From Anastatus disparis (lineage: Eukaryota > Arthropoda > Insecta > Hymenoptera > Eupelmidae), in NCBI GenBank assembly GCA_017163975.1, contig JAFFSR010000220.1:17440001-17504000 (forward strand): a DNA stretch of 64,000 bases, written 5' to 3'. The position numbers were made by a program, and so were the translations under genes. Under the pieces are notes generated by a model, which worked only from the letters and a program-made list of their open reading frames with translations, had not been told where the DNA came from and made no database searches. This document shows, piece by piece, positions 47,216-60,985 of the stretch; within the stretch, counting starts at the first letter, position 1; the number at the start of each line of letters is the position of its first letter.

Positions 47216-47552
47216 AATTTCTCTCTTTCTTTCTTATTCCTTTTCTTTCCTCTTTTTTTCTCTCTCTTTCTCTTTCTCTCTTTAGCTTGCGCATTATGTC
47301 GCTCGCTAATTTGGATTTATGTTCGTATTCGCACGTCGAATTTACCACCATGTCTTGTCGTACCGTCGTTCGAATTGCAAGATTCTCTCTCTCTTTCTCT
47401 CTCTTTCCAGTGCAAGAAAGTTTTTCCTTTTACAGGAAATCCCGAGCGCGTTTCCATCTTCTTTGCACGCTTACACCAAAGATCGTTTCCCTCCTCTTTT
47501 TCTTCTTCTTTTTCCTCTTCTTCTTCTTCTCTTCTTCTTTTTCATAGGATAA
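47216..47552. repeat. CT- and CTT-rich low-complexity tract
   Basis: Tracts of CTCTTT (47216-47285 and 47385-47410) and CTT (about 47490-47545). Long open frames over this stretch are by-products of the repeat. Confidence 0.85.
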
Positions 47553-49289
47553 ATCTTCAATGTGTTTGTACAGTAGTTGTACGTAAAGTAAGGTGGTCGG
47601 ATGACACTCAAACGCGTGAACGATCGACTTATTTTGTAAACTACGTCCATTTAGCACCGAAGAAAAAGCACCATCGTGATTGCAAATGTTTTAAAGAGAA
47701 GAGATAAATTATTGTTTGTAGAGTTAAGAGTAGATGGTATTTACCATTAGTGAAAGAGTTGTCACTAATATATACAAGGAAATTATTAAATATATTGATT
47801 CTTATATCTTTTCAAATATTCTTCTAGTATTGCATTAAGTTATTCTATTAAAGTTGAAAAAATAAATAAAATTTTTGGTAAAAAAGGTCTAGCAGTAAAA
47901 TCGACATCCATATTAGAAATAAATTATATATTAACAAGTATTGATGAATGAAATTGATATTTGTACCTAAAAAGATATAGCAGAATAATGAACCATTTCG
48001 TAAATATAATTCGCTGTTTATATTCGGAAATATAAAGAGCGAAATCCTCTGTGCATTTATAAGGTAAAATTTTAAAAAATTAATAAGATAAAAATATATT
48101 AAACGTAATAGAAAATAAAAGAGAAATAAATGGATTAAAAAAAGCAAATAAGAGAAAAGGAGAACTAATTATTTCAGAAATATTAAATTAGACCGTTTCA
48201 CGAACATAAATACAAAATATTTATAAATTTAAAAAAAATTGCTCCAGCAAACTCACGAAATGATATACTAACCACTAAAAATGAATCATTAAAATTTATT
48301 GCCTGCCACGTACCCATTAACGATTGAAATCCGAAATTATTGTGCGTATTACGCATAATACCGAAGATACCTTGGATTTATTTTGTTTTTAATATATTAG
48401 TGCAAAAAAAAAGGATACGCTACCAACACCCTTTTAAAATTTTATAGCCAATTTCACTTTTTTGTAAAGTTACTTTTGAAAAAAGCTCTTTGTTCAATTT
48501 TTTTCTCACTTATCCGGGTGCCTTAAAGTTATTACATTGCTGGGAGTAAGAAAAAAACGAAAACCAAGCTCTTAAATCAAAGTCGATAAAGCAAATAAGT
48601 ACCGAAGATTTGTCTTGAATTTATGTAATTCTTGACATTCCTTAAAATAAAAATAAAATTAATGGCTTATTTTATGATGATAATAATCGATTGTAATTAT
48701 AAGCTTCGCTTGTTTTCTACGTCAATTGTACAGAGCATAAATTGTATCTAAAAAAATACGGATATTGTGATAAGCGTTTTGGTTACGAATTTTTCAAAGG
48801 ATTTATATCTTCTGTTTTGCTTATTTCTCACAACTAAAATATATAATGATATCATTGTCTCTTCGTAAATAATAAATTTTTGTAAACATATAAAACCGAA
48901 TCAGAATAAATAAATTCAATATTGTACTCATTACAAACTTCACTAACTTCATGGAGCAACAATTGTGTCGTAATAATTTTCGAGAATAAGCCAAACAAGA
49001 GTCGCCTAATTAACGACAAAAGGTTATTGTAATTTAATGAGATTACATGGGCATTAACTTATTGGTACACGAATTTTAAAAGAAAAAAAAAAAGATTTGA
49101 AAGTCTACTTTTGAAATGAATTCATGAGATACCCAAAAAAAGTATTCATACATCTTTGTCATTACTTTATTTTATTTTAATTATCTTTGCAATTATTTTT
49201 TTCATTTCTTATATACTACCACAGTTCGGATACTTGGTGTACACAAGAGTTTATATATAAAAGGGGTTCAATATGGACGCGTATATGCT
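47553..49289. other. AT-rich non-coding DNA
   Basis: No gene, repeat family or structure that I can support. Confidence 0.5.
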
Positions 49290-49525
49290 CTGAGTTTGTA
49301 AAACAGTAAAGTGCATATTCATACGCCATATACACATTTAAAACGGGCAATTAGTTTTGTGAAGAGAATGTCGGCGACCTTGGCGCGCGAATATGCGGGG
49401 GTGCCTCTCTTTCTCTCGTGGCGGCCGTCCATTAAAACAATACCGGCTCCTTATAACTCTATAAAGCTTACGGTGTGTGTGCAGCGCAGGTGGACAACGA
49501 TGTCTCTTCGAGCGCCAAGCGATCT
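49290..49525. other. GC-rich island, candidate conserved non-coding element
   Basis: A sharp GC rise with CTTGGCGCGCGAATATGCGG and GGCGGCCGTCCATTAAAAC, followed by a T/C-rich run (49526-49580). It is partly open in two frames without coding texture. It resembles the islands at 51,700 and 57,100. Confidence 0.3.
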
Positions 49526-51690
49526 TTCCCCCCCTTTTTTTTTTCTTTTATTTATTGTCTTTTTTTTCATCTTATTTTTTTTTTCTTTTTTGGTCTTTTG
49601 CGCGAACGTTGCGGTTATTTTCTTAAGCCTGTCCCTTTTTTTTTATCGTCTCTCTTTTTTCGTGAAAGGTCACGCGGAGGAGTCCAGTATTATTTCGAGG
49701 ACGCGAAATTTTCTCGAGCTCTGCATACTCTTCTCTTTGTTTCAAAAACAGTTTACGCACGCGCCTGAAAGGGAAAGAAGCCATTCCTTTAGCAGGTAAC
49801 ATGTTAACGTCTTGGAGAATATGGACTTTCTTGTTCGACCTTCTCCCTTTTTATCACTTTTTTTATCATTTCTTTTTTTTTCTTGAATTTCTGATGCTTT
49901 TTAATAGTCTTTTACTTTCAGAAACGTACTGTTTGCGGAAATCTACCTTTGGTGATGCTGATTTGCGCAAGTCACAGATATTTTATGGCTATTTTCCATT
50001 TTGTGTTTAAAAAAAATGAAAATTTTTACATAAATAAAGATCAACACATGTAGAGTATTAAAGATCAAATCTCTCTAATACTTGTATTAAGATTTTTTAA
50101 AAACTTAGCAAATTAATATACATTATAAATTGCAAAGTGAAAAATTTATTTTGATTATGAAAAAGTAGGACTATAAATAACGTCTGTTTTTTGATCAAGA
50201 ATAACATAATTTTTTGGAACTTCTACTATTATGATCAAAACATGATCCCATAAAAACGTTTCCGAAACAATCCGTCATAACAATTTTATGTTAGGTCAAT
50301 CGAAAACAATAAAGCCTAAAAGTTAAAGAAACATGATTGACCGACCGTGATCTATACTTAATGGTTAGAAATTTTTCACTCTGAAAACTCAAAATCAAAA
50401 GCGTCGTTCCCGTTCGATTGTATATTTTATTAATGAATTTTCCAAGACACTTTATAAATATCATTTTATATTAAAATCCATAATGTAATCCTTGAAAGTC
50501 CAAATGCCGTACGTACTTATTTCGTGAATCATTTCTTAAAAACTCATAATCTTTGAGATCTTTTTAATTAAAACTTATTGGAACTCACAGATTGAAAATT
50601 TTAAAACATTTGTATGTCTTGGGTTTATACCTAAAATCTATTAATTAAGTAAGGCATACCTACATGAACCTCATAAGCTCATGATTTTTAAACTCTAAAA
50701 CCATAAACTAATGAACTCGTAAACTTAAAATTTAAGGTATATTGACTTTGAGTTTATAAGTTTGAAGTTTCGTGAGCTTTAGATTTAAAGGTTTGGGAGA
50801 TTAAAGCATTTAATTTACAAAATTTGAGTTCAAAAGTATTGGATTTATGGATATCAGGGATTTAAAGTTTATCAACTCAAGATTCTCAAATTTATAGTTT
50901 TTAGGGTTTTTATAGATTTTAAAACAAAAAGTATCAATAAAGTATTTTAAAAAGTTTTTTATTTTTATTATAGAAAAAAACAATTAAACAAACTTAATAC
51001 TTCTGGTTGTGAATTAAAAAAAAGAAGTAGTTTGTGAATGTTGCATGAAGGTCACGACATGACATCAGAACTACTTATCTTATAAACTATACCGTGGCGA
51101 AGATTTTGATATAAAGCTACCGAATATTAATCTCTGCCATGACAGCTAAGGGATTGATCTTTAAAGCCTCTTAATTTTCGGTTGACACGCCTTAAAAAGA
51201 TTTTAACAGGTTATTACGCAAACCTTTTCATTTATATTATAATAGTATAGGATTAAAAATATTTGACACTATCGGCTCAAAAATCAATCTTATTAATCCT
51301 TCTTTGCTTTTTATTTAAAATTTATAAAACATTGCTCCTTTTTTTACAAAAATAAAATTTGCAGTAATGACAAAATTTTTTTTAGAAGATGCACGTATTC
51401 TTATTTTGAAAATGCATTGACTGATTTTGATCCAACATCATAAATCAAGAGATTTCCTGAAATTTTTTTTTTCTATATTTAATAATTTCTAATACTCGCA
51501 ATTGTGACATTGTTAAATTTTATTTAAATCCTTCATTCATCGCATTAAAAACGTATATTAATTCATTATATTATTTGGTTAATTTTCGATGAATCTGACG
51601 AATATCTTTTTTATCTTTTCTATTCAACTTTGCCCTGTCATAATTCACATTCCTTTAATTTTATCTTCTTTCTTCCCTCATCTTTCCTTC
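49526..51690. other. Low-complexity and AT-rich DNA
   Basis: A pyrimidine-rich tract to about 49900, then AT-rich sequence. 50530-50930 shows cryptic repetition of AACTCATAA/TTTAAAGTTT-like words. No gene. Confidence 0.45.
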
Positions 51691-52060
51691 ATACCTTTAG
51701 CTTAACTTCTTCAGGCTATATCTTCACGTCAGATAATTACGGCTAATGGCTGCTATTGCGAATGTTCGCATGCATCGCGACCTCCACTCTAGATATATAC
51801 GTATATACATATCCCTTATATATAATATGTTAGAAGGCTTGGGCGGTGCGGCGCCTTGATACATATATATACATTATAACGTATATACGTACACAAGAGA
51901 AGTTATACGTATATACTCTGAATTTACTCTCGCTAAATAGACGCGCCGCAAGCCGCAAGTTAAGTAGACGGCGCTTTCTTGGAGGAAAGTATATATGATG
52001 AGGAGCAAACAATTAATTGAGCGCCGATTAAGTGCCTTGTTGCAGTTCATGTTAGAGAAA
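51691..52060. other. GC-richer island with TA-rich core
   Basis: Segments such as ATTGCGAATGTTCGCATGCA and AGACGCGCCGCAAGCCGCAA flank a TATATACGTATATAC-type core (51790-51920). It is followed by CAATTAATTGAGCGCCGATT, which contains homeodomain-like TAAT cores. Candidate regulatory element; inference only. Confidence 0.28.
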
Positions 52061-53279
52061 AACTAAAAGCCTCGAGAGATGAAGCTTTAAGAATGAGGAG
52101 GTGAACGTATGTATGAAATTAAGAGTGGGAATACATAGGAGAAATAAAAATTTGAATGATGAAGATGAAGAGACATTTACAAATTGTAATTTTGAAGTTT
52201 TATAAGATAGTTTAACGTAAGTATATTTTATGGATTGCTATAAAAATTGGCATTTAAATATATCATTATGATAATATAGTGTAATTTTTGTACTATTGTA
52301 AGTTTCCAAACAAAATTTTTATTACACTTTTTTATTAAATATGCCTTTTTATTTGTTAATATTTCAAAAAATTAAGTGTTATAAATGATTAAATCAAATG
52401 TGATCTAAAATTTGAATCTTTTACAAATTTTCTAGTAATTTTACATGAAACTTTCAATGAATGATTACGAATACGTCCCTTGTAAGATAACTAGAAAGAT
52501 TACCGTAAATTTTCCGGAAGATTCATGAGTTAGTTATTTAAGAAGGCTTTCAGAAAGTTTTCAAGATTCATTTACGCAACCTTTTACGGAATATTACAAA
52601 TAATATAAAAAGAATCCTTTATAAAAGCTTGCGATGAAGATCATTGAAAGATTCCTAACATATATGCTATAATTATAAGAAGAAGATTTTAAAAATATAA
52701 GGCACTCCGTGCAGTGGTCGTGCCTAAGTCTCTCGAGAAGATTCTGTGGTAATATTTTATGCAAGTTTTTAGTCAGTTAAATGTAGAAAATTAATAATAA
52801 TTCCATAGTGCTGAGATCTAATATTTCCTGGAATCTTTAACTGATCTTCAGTCAGGCTATTACTACTATACTGCGATTTTTGTATCATCATTACAAAATA
52901 AATCAATATTTATCTCCATACCATAGTAGCAGTACCGAACTTTAAACGTAACATGACGAACGTATGATGTTTACTTCTCTAGTGCTACTGCATAGCCTAG
53001 AGTATATAAAGGTTGTTTTTTGGTCCTATTGGCGCCCTCTCGTGGTACGGTACTCTTTAACTGAACGATCCATTTTGCAAATTTTTCGACTTTTAATCAA
53101 TGTCCACCTTTCTGGAAGGTCCCTTAAAAGATTAAACTCTTTCTTGGAATATTTTTGAATAGTATATTATGCACCTAGGAAGGACAGGTCATAGTACGAG
53201 TAAATTGACACCCGAGGCGAAGCCGAGGATGGCAAACTTGTGCTATGGGTTGACCATTTTACCTTCCGTGGTGCACATA
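52061..53279. other. AT-rich DNA with degenerate GAAAGATTC words
   Basis: 52440-52650 repeats GAAAGATT/AGGAAGATTC-like words without a fixed period. 53010-53250 is GC-richer and may be an old transposon piece (TTGGCGCCCTCTCGTGG). No gene. Confidence 0.4.
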
Positions 53280-53372
53280 CGATTTTTTTCAACAGTGCGG
53301 CTAAAATTAGCACTTTTCTTTTTCCGTGCCGGGAGTAAAAGTGATATTTTCAGCCCACTGTTGAAAAAAATT
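53280..53372. repeat. Foldback, arms about 38 bp
   Basis: TTTTTTTCAACAGTG...AGCACTTTT on the left pairs with AAAAGTGAT...CACTGTTGAAAAAAA on the right with few mismatches and a short loop around 53325. Confidence 0.75.
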
Positions 53373-56300
53373 AGTTTATCCCAGACATTTCAAATTTACA
53401 GAGATATTTCAATAAAGCTTCCTGCAAGATTTCTAATCTAACCTGGAAGCACCCAGAAAGTTTTCATAAACCTTGCGTGCTATTGTGTCCTGTAAAATAT
53501 TCAGATTTTTATAAAATAGTTTGTCACTCAGGATTTATATTATACATGTATTAGTAGTAATATAATAATGGTTATATTTCAAAAGTAATTGGTTAAATAA
53601 ATTGTAATAGAAGTTAATTTTTAGCACAATGTTTCGTATATTAGAGGTTAGGCAATTTAAAAAAATTACAAAATAATTTATTCTGTAATTTATAAAATTA
53701 ATATATTCTGTAATTTATAAAATTAATATATTTTATACGTCAGAACTTCGTATTAAAAATAATTTAAGTATAACGCTTCTTATTAAATGAATAAAATCTC
53801 AAAATTATCATACGTTTCTATAATTGTTGTGAGTATAATAATGTAATCTATTTCTTCATATACAATTATTATTTAATTAAGATAAATTAATTAATTTTAA
53901 TTACTGTTATTTATGGCACGTTTAAAAATTATTATCAATATACAAAGCAATACTTTATACTATTCCAGATTGGTTAAATTTTTATCAGCAATCAGCTTTA
54001 TGTTAATTAATGTTAATAATTCATTAAGTTATTTTATTACGAAAAAAAATTATTTTCACACAGATGGAAAAAATTATATTCCTAAAATCAAATTCAATTA
54101 ATTCCTTAATACATTATTAATTATGTTTGATTACAATGTTATTCCAAACATTATTACCATAGGCACGAGTAAGACTTTATAATATGTTTTAATCATAATC
54201 TTTAGAAATTAAACTAAAAATGATAAAAGATAAATACTAGTTTTATTATCATTTTATTATTATTTCGTTTTATGTATCTTGAAATTTAAAATATGCAAAA
54301 ACGTTCTATTGTTTTCTCGATAATGCTTACATAAAACTATTCATTATACTCGAAACGAAAGAAAATAAAAAAACATAAAAAATAAAATAATACATAAACT
54401 ACAATACTTACACCTTCAAGCAAATGATTAACGTGCTGTCGTCGTAATATATGAGAGTACGCGATATACTGTATTGAAGAATTTATCAGAGAAAAGGTTT
54501 TCGTTCACAATGTCAAACCATTAGGTCAATGTACCTTCTGTCACTTTTGTACAAAACGAGAAAAAATTTCTCGATGACGAAGAGAAACATCGAGACTGAA
54601 AGTATTTTGCTCAAGTTGCTGTAATTGTAAGGATTCAGGAAGATATATGCAGTGGTTTTACAATTTTGAGCATGAATTTTCATTCGTATAAGTTATTCCT
54701 TAAAGTTTCTTAAAAACATATTTTATACAGTTTTTTTTTATAAATTACACAAATCACATTCCTCGATATGTAAATGAAAATTTTATTTATAATACTTTTA
54801 TAGTAACATTTTAATAATATTGTATAAATATTTAAAAAAATACAAACTCGCTCAATCGAGCCTTTTGAAAACATTTATTTAGATAATCTGTTAAAGTATA
54901 GTTAGGTTTAAATTGCAATTCTATTTTTGAATCTTATGTTGAAATCAAATAAGTTGGCGAGGAAAAAGATAAAAAAAAAAAAAAAGAGCTAGAATAAAAT
55001 GAAAAGAAAAGTGTTATTAAAACGTAAAAATCTGCTTTGTTTCTGCAATAAATATCATACTACAGTCACGTGCAACTACTTTATTTTACCTCTTTTAAAA
55101 AGATCTATTATACGGCTCGGAGAGAACTTTGTTTAAACTGATATAAGAAAATGATAATGAAAGACCTTCACAAGGTAACCTTGCCGTCTGTCAGTTTCCT
55201 TTCTACCTTCCTCGTATTACATTTCACCCTTTCCAGTTTCTTGACATCAAAGGTTTCTCACCTCAAAATAAAAAAATTTTTAAACAAAATTTATATTAAA
55301 TTTTTATACAGTTTTTTTTTTTTTGTAACTTGAAAAAAAAAATGTAGCGAAGTAAAAAAAAAATTCCAAAATTATAACCATCGTTGACTATAAAACATGA
55401 TTGAAAGTAAAATTACAAACGTCTTATTAAGTATATATTTATAGAGGTTAACCTTCTTTTTCCAATAGCCGTAACTCAACTTTAAACAATGTTTGAATTA
55501 TGAAAATAATTACTATTTAGTAATTGGAGTATAAAATTACAAAAAAAAGTTAAGTAAATTACTAAATGTAAGGTAAGTTTGTTCATTTAATCTTATTTTT
55601 AACGATTATCAAATATTATGAAGTAGGCTAAAATTTTTTTTCTATAATATTAATGGCAATAAAAATCAAATAATCATGTTAGTAATTATTTATTCTAATT
55701 TTGATCATTAATTTAGAAAAAAAAATAAAAAATTTTTTTTAACGATGTAGAAAAATTTGTTGTTTAAAAATTTATTTGAAGTCGGTGCAATAAATAAGAT
55801 TTTTTTCATTTTTCTTATCCTAATTGCTATTCTATTTAAAATAACTAACTAATATAAAGCTAAATTATGAAAATTTGAAAGAAAAAAAAAATTTACACGT
55901 TCATTTCTTTATATAAGCTTAGCAATACGATGTCTTTCGGAATAAAGTAGCGTGGGAAGTTCGATATTAGTGACGGTTTTGCGAAAGTAAAAAACTAGAC
56001 GCATAAAAGTTTTTGTGTATCTAAAATAGGTGATAATTTTTTTCAGCAAGTAGCTTACCTCATTTAATTTTTCTCAAAAATGTCAACAACTTTGATTAAG
56101 AAATGATGTCGTTCTAAAAGATATAATTTTTTAAACGTTAACTCTTTTTTTTCTTCTCTTTATTAGCATTTTAATCATCTTAATGTTATATATTGTTGGG
56201 AACAAAAATTCATAAAAATTACTTATCTAAAAATACTTAGCCAGTCATTTAAGCATAGAATAATTTATAATTTTAAAATTGACATTTTAATAGATTTAAA

Positions 56301-57040
56301 TTTATGGACTTATTGAAGTAAGTACTTTTACTAATAAGTAAAATAATAATAATATTCCATCGATAAGGTTTCAAAAATTGATGACTGATCGAATTTAAAA
56401 AGGAAGTGTAGAAATGTAATATTTCAACATGCTTATTAACGGTAGAGAAATTTCAACAATGAAATTTGCATATGTAAAAGGTAATGAAGCAAAAGAATGC
56501 AGTAAAAGTTCATAAATTATTTCAATAAAAAGAAAAGTATGACTTAATAGGGAGGAAATATCAGTTTGAAAAAAGACATGAATTATCGCTAATTTGTAAA
56601 ACGTTTAAGCTTTTGATAACATATGAGTTGCGAACGATCTTTATATATTTTTACTTTTTTCATCCATAGTTATATAATATTATGTACTTAAAAAGGCTAA
56701 ATTAATGAGAGTGAAAATTTACTTTAATTTTGAAGTTAATTTCCAGTTTAATTTATGTTGGGAATAAAATGATTGTATTATTATAAATTATGAAGTTATC
56801 ACTAAATCTACATACAAAATTAAATTAAAAAATTTCCCAATATAACGCTATCCAAATTTATAATTGAAAAAAGACAATATCTGTAAATCTCGTTCCATAT
56901 CAATTAGTTCGAAAAGAAAGAGATTATCGCACGCAAAATTGTGCCTAAATCAATATATACTTAAAACAAGCTGCATACAAAGTAGCATCGATCTAGAAAG
57001 TTTATTTTTTCCTTCAAAGAGAGTGAAGGTCGTGTAATAA
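53373..57040. other. AT-rich non-coding DNA
   Basis: Only short A/T-driven open frames. No supported feature. Confidence 0.5.
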
Positions 57041-57340
57041 TAATCTCCACTGTGTTTTTCTCACCCGCATAAATATATACATAGTGGCTAGCTCGCGTAT
57101 AGGGTTGTTGGACGTTCTATAAAGCCAGTTTTCTTATATTTTTTTTTTCATTTAGCATCAGTAATTCCCACGCTATAAGACGCCAATGTCGCAATTGCAA
57201 CAATGCAGAAATTGCTTGAGCCCCGGCGTTCGTTCGTTCGCGCGCCTATAGCGCTTCGATATTTTCTCCTTGTGTGCATATATATATACGAAGTGCAATT
57301 ACTTTGGCGCGTATCTCTATATATGCATCGTTATGCACAA
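57041..57340. other. GC-richer island, candidate regulatory element
   Basis: Contains GGCTAGCTCGCGTATAGGG, CCCACGCTATAAGACGCC and GAGCCCCGGCGTTCGTTCG with TATATATA runs. No coding frame of interest. Confidence 0.28.
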
Positions 57341-59980
57341 AAGATCGAGCATTACATTACAAATAATTCTATGAAATACTTTTAATCAAGCGCATAACTA
57401 TTTTAAATTAAAATTTCGGATATATTTGCTTTTGTTTTTTTTTCTCTCTCCTTTTCATCTTGTTATTTTTCAATAATCGTGAATTCTCGTTGACCTTACA
57501 ATGCCGTCATTTCTTTTGATCTTTGGTGTATCTTGTATAAAAACTGTTTGCCCGAATCCTGAATAAAATTGAATAATTTATACTCTTAAGTGGTTGAAGC
57601 CAAAAAGTAAAAGAAAAAAGAGCTAGAAAGTGGAGTAACCGAAAAATTTAAATTATATTATCAGTGATTTATTTGGGATTTTAAGGTATGTTAGTTGTCG
57701 ATACGTTGATTTCGTGCAATATAATATCTATAATCGATGGTGTTCGATGATTAATGGCTTCTTTCGCACTTCATAACTTTTTAAACACTTAGAAATTCTT
57801 TTTTTTTTGTTTTTATATTAATTTATGGAGGATCAAATTTAAGAATTTGTAACCTTGTTTTAGTATCGCTGATGGGAACTTTGGTGGGAAGAAAAAAATT
57901 TTGTTCAATAAAATAATCGCTTAATTAGAATTTTAAAACATTAATAACGATTATCTTTTCTTTAAATTTAATTTAATCTTTTATTTAAGGTATTTATAAA
58001 TCAAAAGTAAATCTAAGTAATTATTACAAAAGTAGATTATACCGATAATCTTTTGTATGCAATGAAAAATCCATTCCTACAAAATTATTTTTTTATACGA
58101 TGTTGTAAAATATAATAATCAATTGCAATATTTTTCGTCTTATATAAAGCCATAAAGGTAATTTTTAAAATTAACCATAAAACTTAATGATTTTATTTAT
58201 ATATCATTTATCCGTACTTACAAAACAAAGTATAAATTCAAATAGATTGAATTCGTAATATGTTATTTACAAAATAAATTATTTTTAGCCAAAGCGCAAA
58301 GTGGTTTGTAAATTCTTATTTATATCTATCTTTTTACTTTAATTTCGTGTGTATTATGTGAAGTTGTTTTCTCGCACAGGGATATGTATATGCGTATTTT
58401 TTCTATAATAGATAAAACATATTACACCGGTATGCTAATCGCATTGTTTGTAGTAGCCGCTTGAAATTCTGCATAAGACGTAAGTCTTGTATCATTATGA
58501 ATCTTTTATGTCAATGTTACAAATTTTGAAAAAAAAAAATTCTTTTATTTATTTCAGAAAGAGAAGGAAAAAAGTATAAGTAAATCTAAATATCGTGTAG
58601 TGGAAATTTATTGTTTTGATAATGACTTAGGCAAGGTACTTTATCAAATAAATTAAGGCTAGTTTAATTTAGAATGCTATGCATCATTTTCATATTAAAC
58701 AGATTAAGTCTTTTTTAATGCTAATCGAGGCATATTTATCAAAAAAATTTTATATGATTTGTTGCGAAATAAATACAAAAGTAGGTGATATCGATATACA
58801 AATAATATTCGATTTTATTTATACATTTATTAATCGTTAAAGATTCGAAAACTGTAAAAAAAAGGATGCATTGCTTTTATTTCTATTCTTTGTTGACAAA
58901 AATTTTTTTCCAACCTTGCTCCACAAATAAACGTGAGTTCATTCCTTTGAGGAGTCGTTAAAAGACAAAGTAGTCTCAAATAAGCAGGTGAAGCAGAAAA
59001 AAAAGAGAGAGAAAAAAAAAACTGTCGATGTAAATTAGTACCACGAAGTACATCAATTTTTTTTTTTTCATATCCTTTATTTAAAGGTATAAAAACAAGA
59101 ACCAACCGAATTCGTAATGATTTAATGACTTGCTTTACGACTTCTTATATTTTTTTCTTTCTTTTAAAGTCGATAGTTTATAAATCGTCTAAACGATGAA
59201 GTCAAAAAGCTGAAAAAAATGAAATAAAATCACAGATTATCTTTCGCTGTTTTACACTAAATTGTTACGGATTTGGTTTATTTAACGAACTTTTCTTCAT
59301 AGTTCTAAAACTAATTTTAATATTATTACTAATTTTAATTTAATAATCGCGTTCTTGATTAAGATAAGAAAATGACGGAATTTCAATATATCAAATTTTT
59401 TTTTCTTCGACTAAAGATCACACTGTTTCATTTATCATTCAAAATTTTATCTGAATGCAGTTTTGGATTGATTTTTTTTTTGTTCATATTTAAAGTCTAC
59501 TTTATTCTGGGGATTCCCTTACTTGCGTTTTTTTAAAATCCGATCCAAGTTTATCTATTTATAATTTGTATAACTTTTATATTCGTAGAATTTGCCGAAT
59601 GTTAGGTAGGGATATAAAGTAAATTTTCAACTATATGGGGAGACATAATTTTTAAAATGGGATTTAGTTGTTCACTAACTGTGACTAAGAATATTGGTGT
59701 GTCATAAATTTTTATAAAAATTTTAGGTATGCAAAATACTTATTGATCATTGTATTGTAATAAAGAAAAATCTTTATTCTTTTTTTTCACAATTCAAAAG
59801 TATTTCATCACTAATTTAGGAGACTAGAAGTTCAAGCTTTACTCGAAAGGTCATGGATCTATTTACTTTCCAAATTAGCTGAGAAAAGTTGCTATCTCAA
59901 AACTTACAAATAAATAATTAATCTCAATCTCTCTTTAACTTATCTTCTTCGTTTCTTCTTTTACGTTCTTTTGCACCTTT
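57341..59980. other. AT-rich non-coding DNA
   Basis: No gene or repeat family recognised. A minus-strand open frame at 58830-59105 is low-complexity. Confidence 0.5.
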
Positions 59981-60480
59981 AGCTCAATTTCTTTTGAGTT
60001 TGTATTTTCTCTTTCTTTTCTTATCCCTGGGTAAACGATTCAAAGGTGAACGGCAAGTTAAATACGTTTGATCCATTGGGGTTAAGCAGGAGTATAAACG
60101 GCGACGACGAAGAAAGCAAAAGGTGAGAAGAGACCAGACCAAGACAGAGAAAGAAAGAAAGAAAGGAAGAGAACAGAGACACACAGAGAGATGTGCATCA
60201 AGAGGTACATAGTGGAAAAGAAGAGGTAGTAGGTGGCGCAGACCAACCAAAGAAAAGGAAAAGACTATAAAGGTCACTACTGTAGTCAGAAACGGCTATG
60301 AAAAAAAAAAGAAAAGAAAAATAAATAAATAAAAAGAGAACGAAGGTGGTGGCTATGGTGGCGTTGCTGATGGTGGTGTATATGTATATACCTTTATAGT
60401 AGCAATGACAGAGAACGAAAAAAAAAAAAAATAAAAGAAGGGGGTAACGCAGGAGCTAAAGGCAGAAAACACCGGTAGGC
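59981..60480. repeat. Purine-rich (GA/A) tract
   Basis: Runs of GAAAGAAAG, GAGAGA and A homopolymers (60301-60440). Open frames on both strands reflect composition. Confidence 0.7.
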
Positions 60481-60660
60481 AGTTTTGTAGCTGTTTTTAT
60501 CAGCTTCTGGGCATCTCTGGAGCCAGAGAGAAAGAGAGAGAAGCGCAAAGAGTTGGCTACTTGGTTCTTCTTCTCTTCGTACGTTCGTTCATTCGTTCGT
60601 TGAGAGACGCCAGGACGCATCTTGGGGGGCTCGTGTGGGAACGTACGTCTCTTTAGCGAG
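60481..60660. other. Short GC-richer island between purine and pyrimidine tracts
   Basis: Includes GTACGTTCGTTCATTCGTTC and CATCTTGGGGGGCTCGTGTG. Possible promoter or enhancer; no direct evidence. Confidence 0.22.
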
Positions 60661-60985
60661 CAAGGATTTGCTCTTCTCCTATATATTTTTTCTTTTACTT
60701 CTTCCTTTTTTTTCTTACCTTCCTTGTTATCTCTCACCATTTCTCTCTTCACCCTTTCTTTCTTCTCTCTTTTTTTTTTAAGTTGCACTCTCTTTCTCTG
60801 TCTCCTTGCTCGTACCTTTCGTATCTCTTTTCCTTTCTTTCTTCTTCAATGTCTCTCTTGTCGTCTTTTCGATCGTCTATTCTTCCCTACATCTTCCTAT
60901 TATCGTATTATCTTTCTTCTTTTCAGGTCATTGCTGTACCATTTTTCTTCACTTTTTTATCTTTGCTCCCTAGCAGAATAAGTTT
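60661..60985. repeat. Pyrimidine-rich (CT/T) tract
   Basis: CTTTCTTTCTTC-type low complexity over about 320 bp, strand-complementary in character to 59981-60480. Confidence 0.7.

Noticed and set aside
47287..47707. Several overlapping ORFs rich in Ser, Phe and Leu
   Set aside because: They are translations of CTT/CT low-complexity tracts in three frames.
49311..49799. 162-codon ORF
   Set aside because: The start lies in a GC island but most of it is T/C-rich tract; no domain, and two frames are equally open.
60456..60981. Lys/Glu-rich and Ser/Phe-rich ORFs on both strands
   Set aside because: Produced by purine and pyrimidine tracts.
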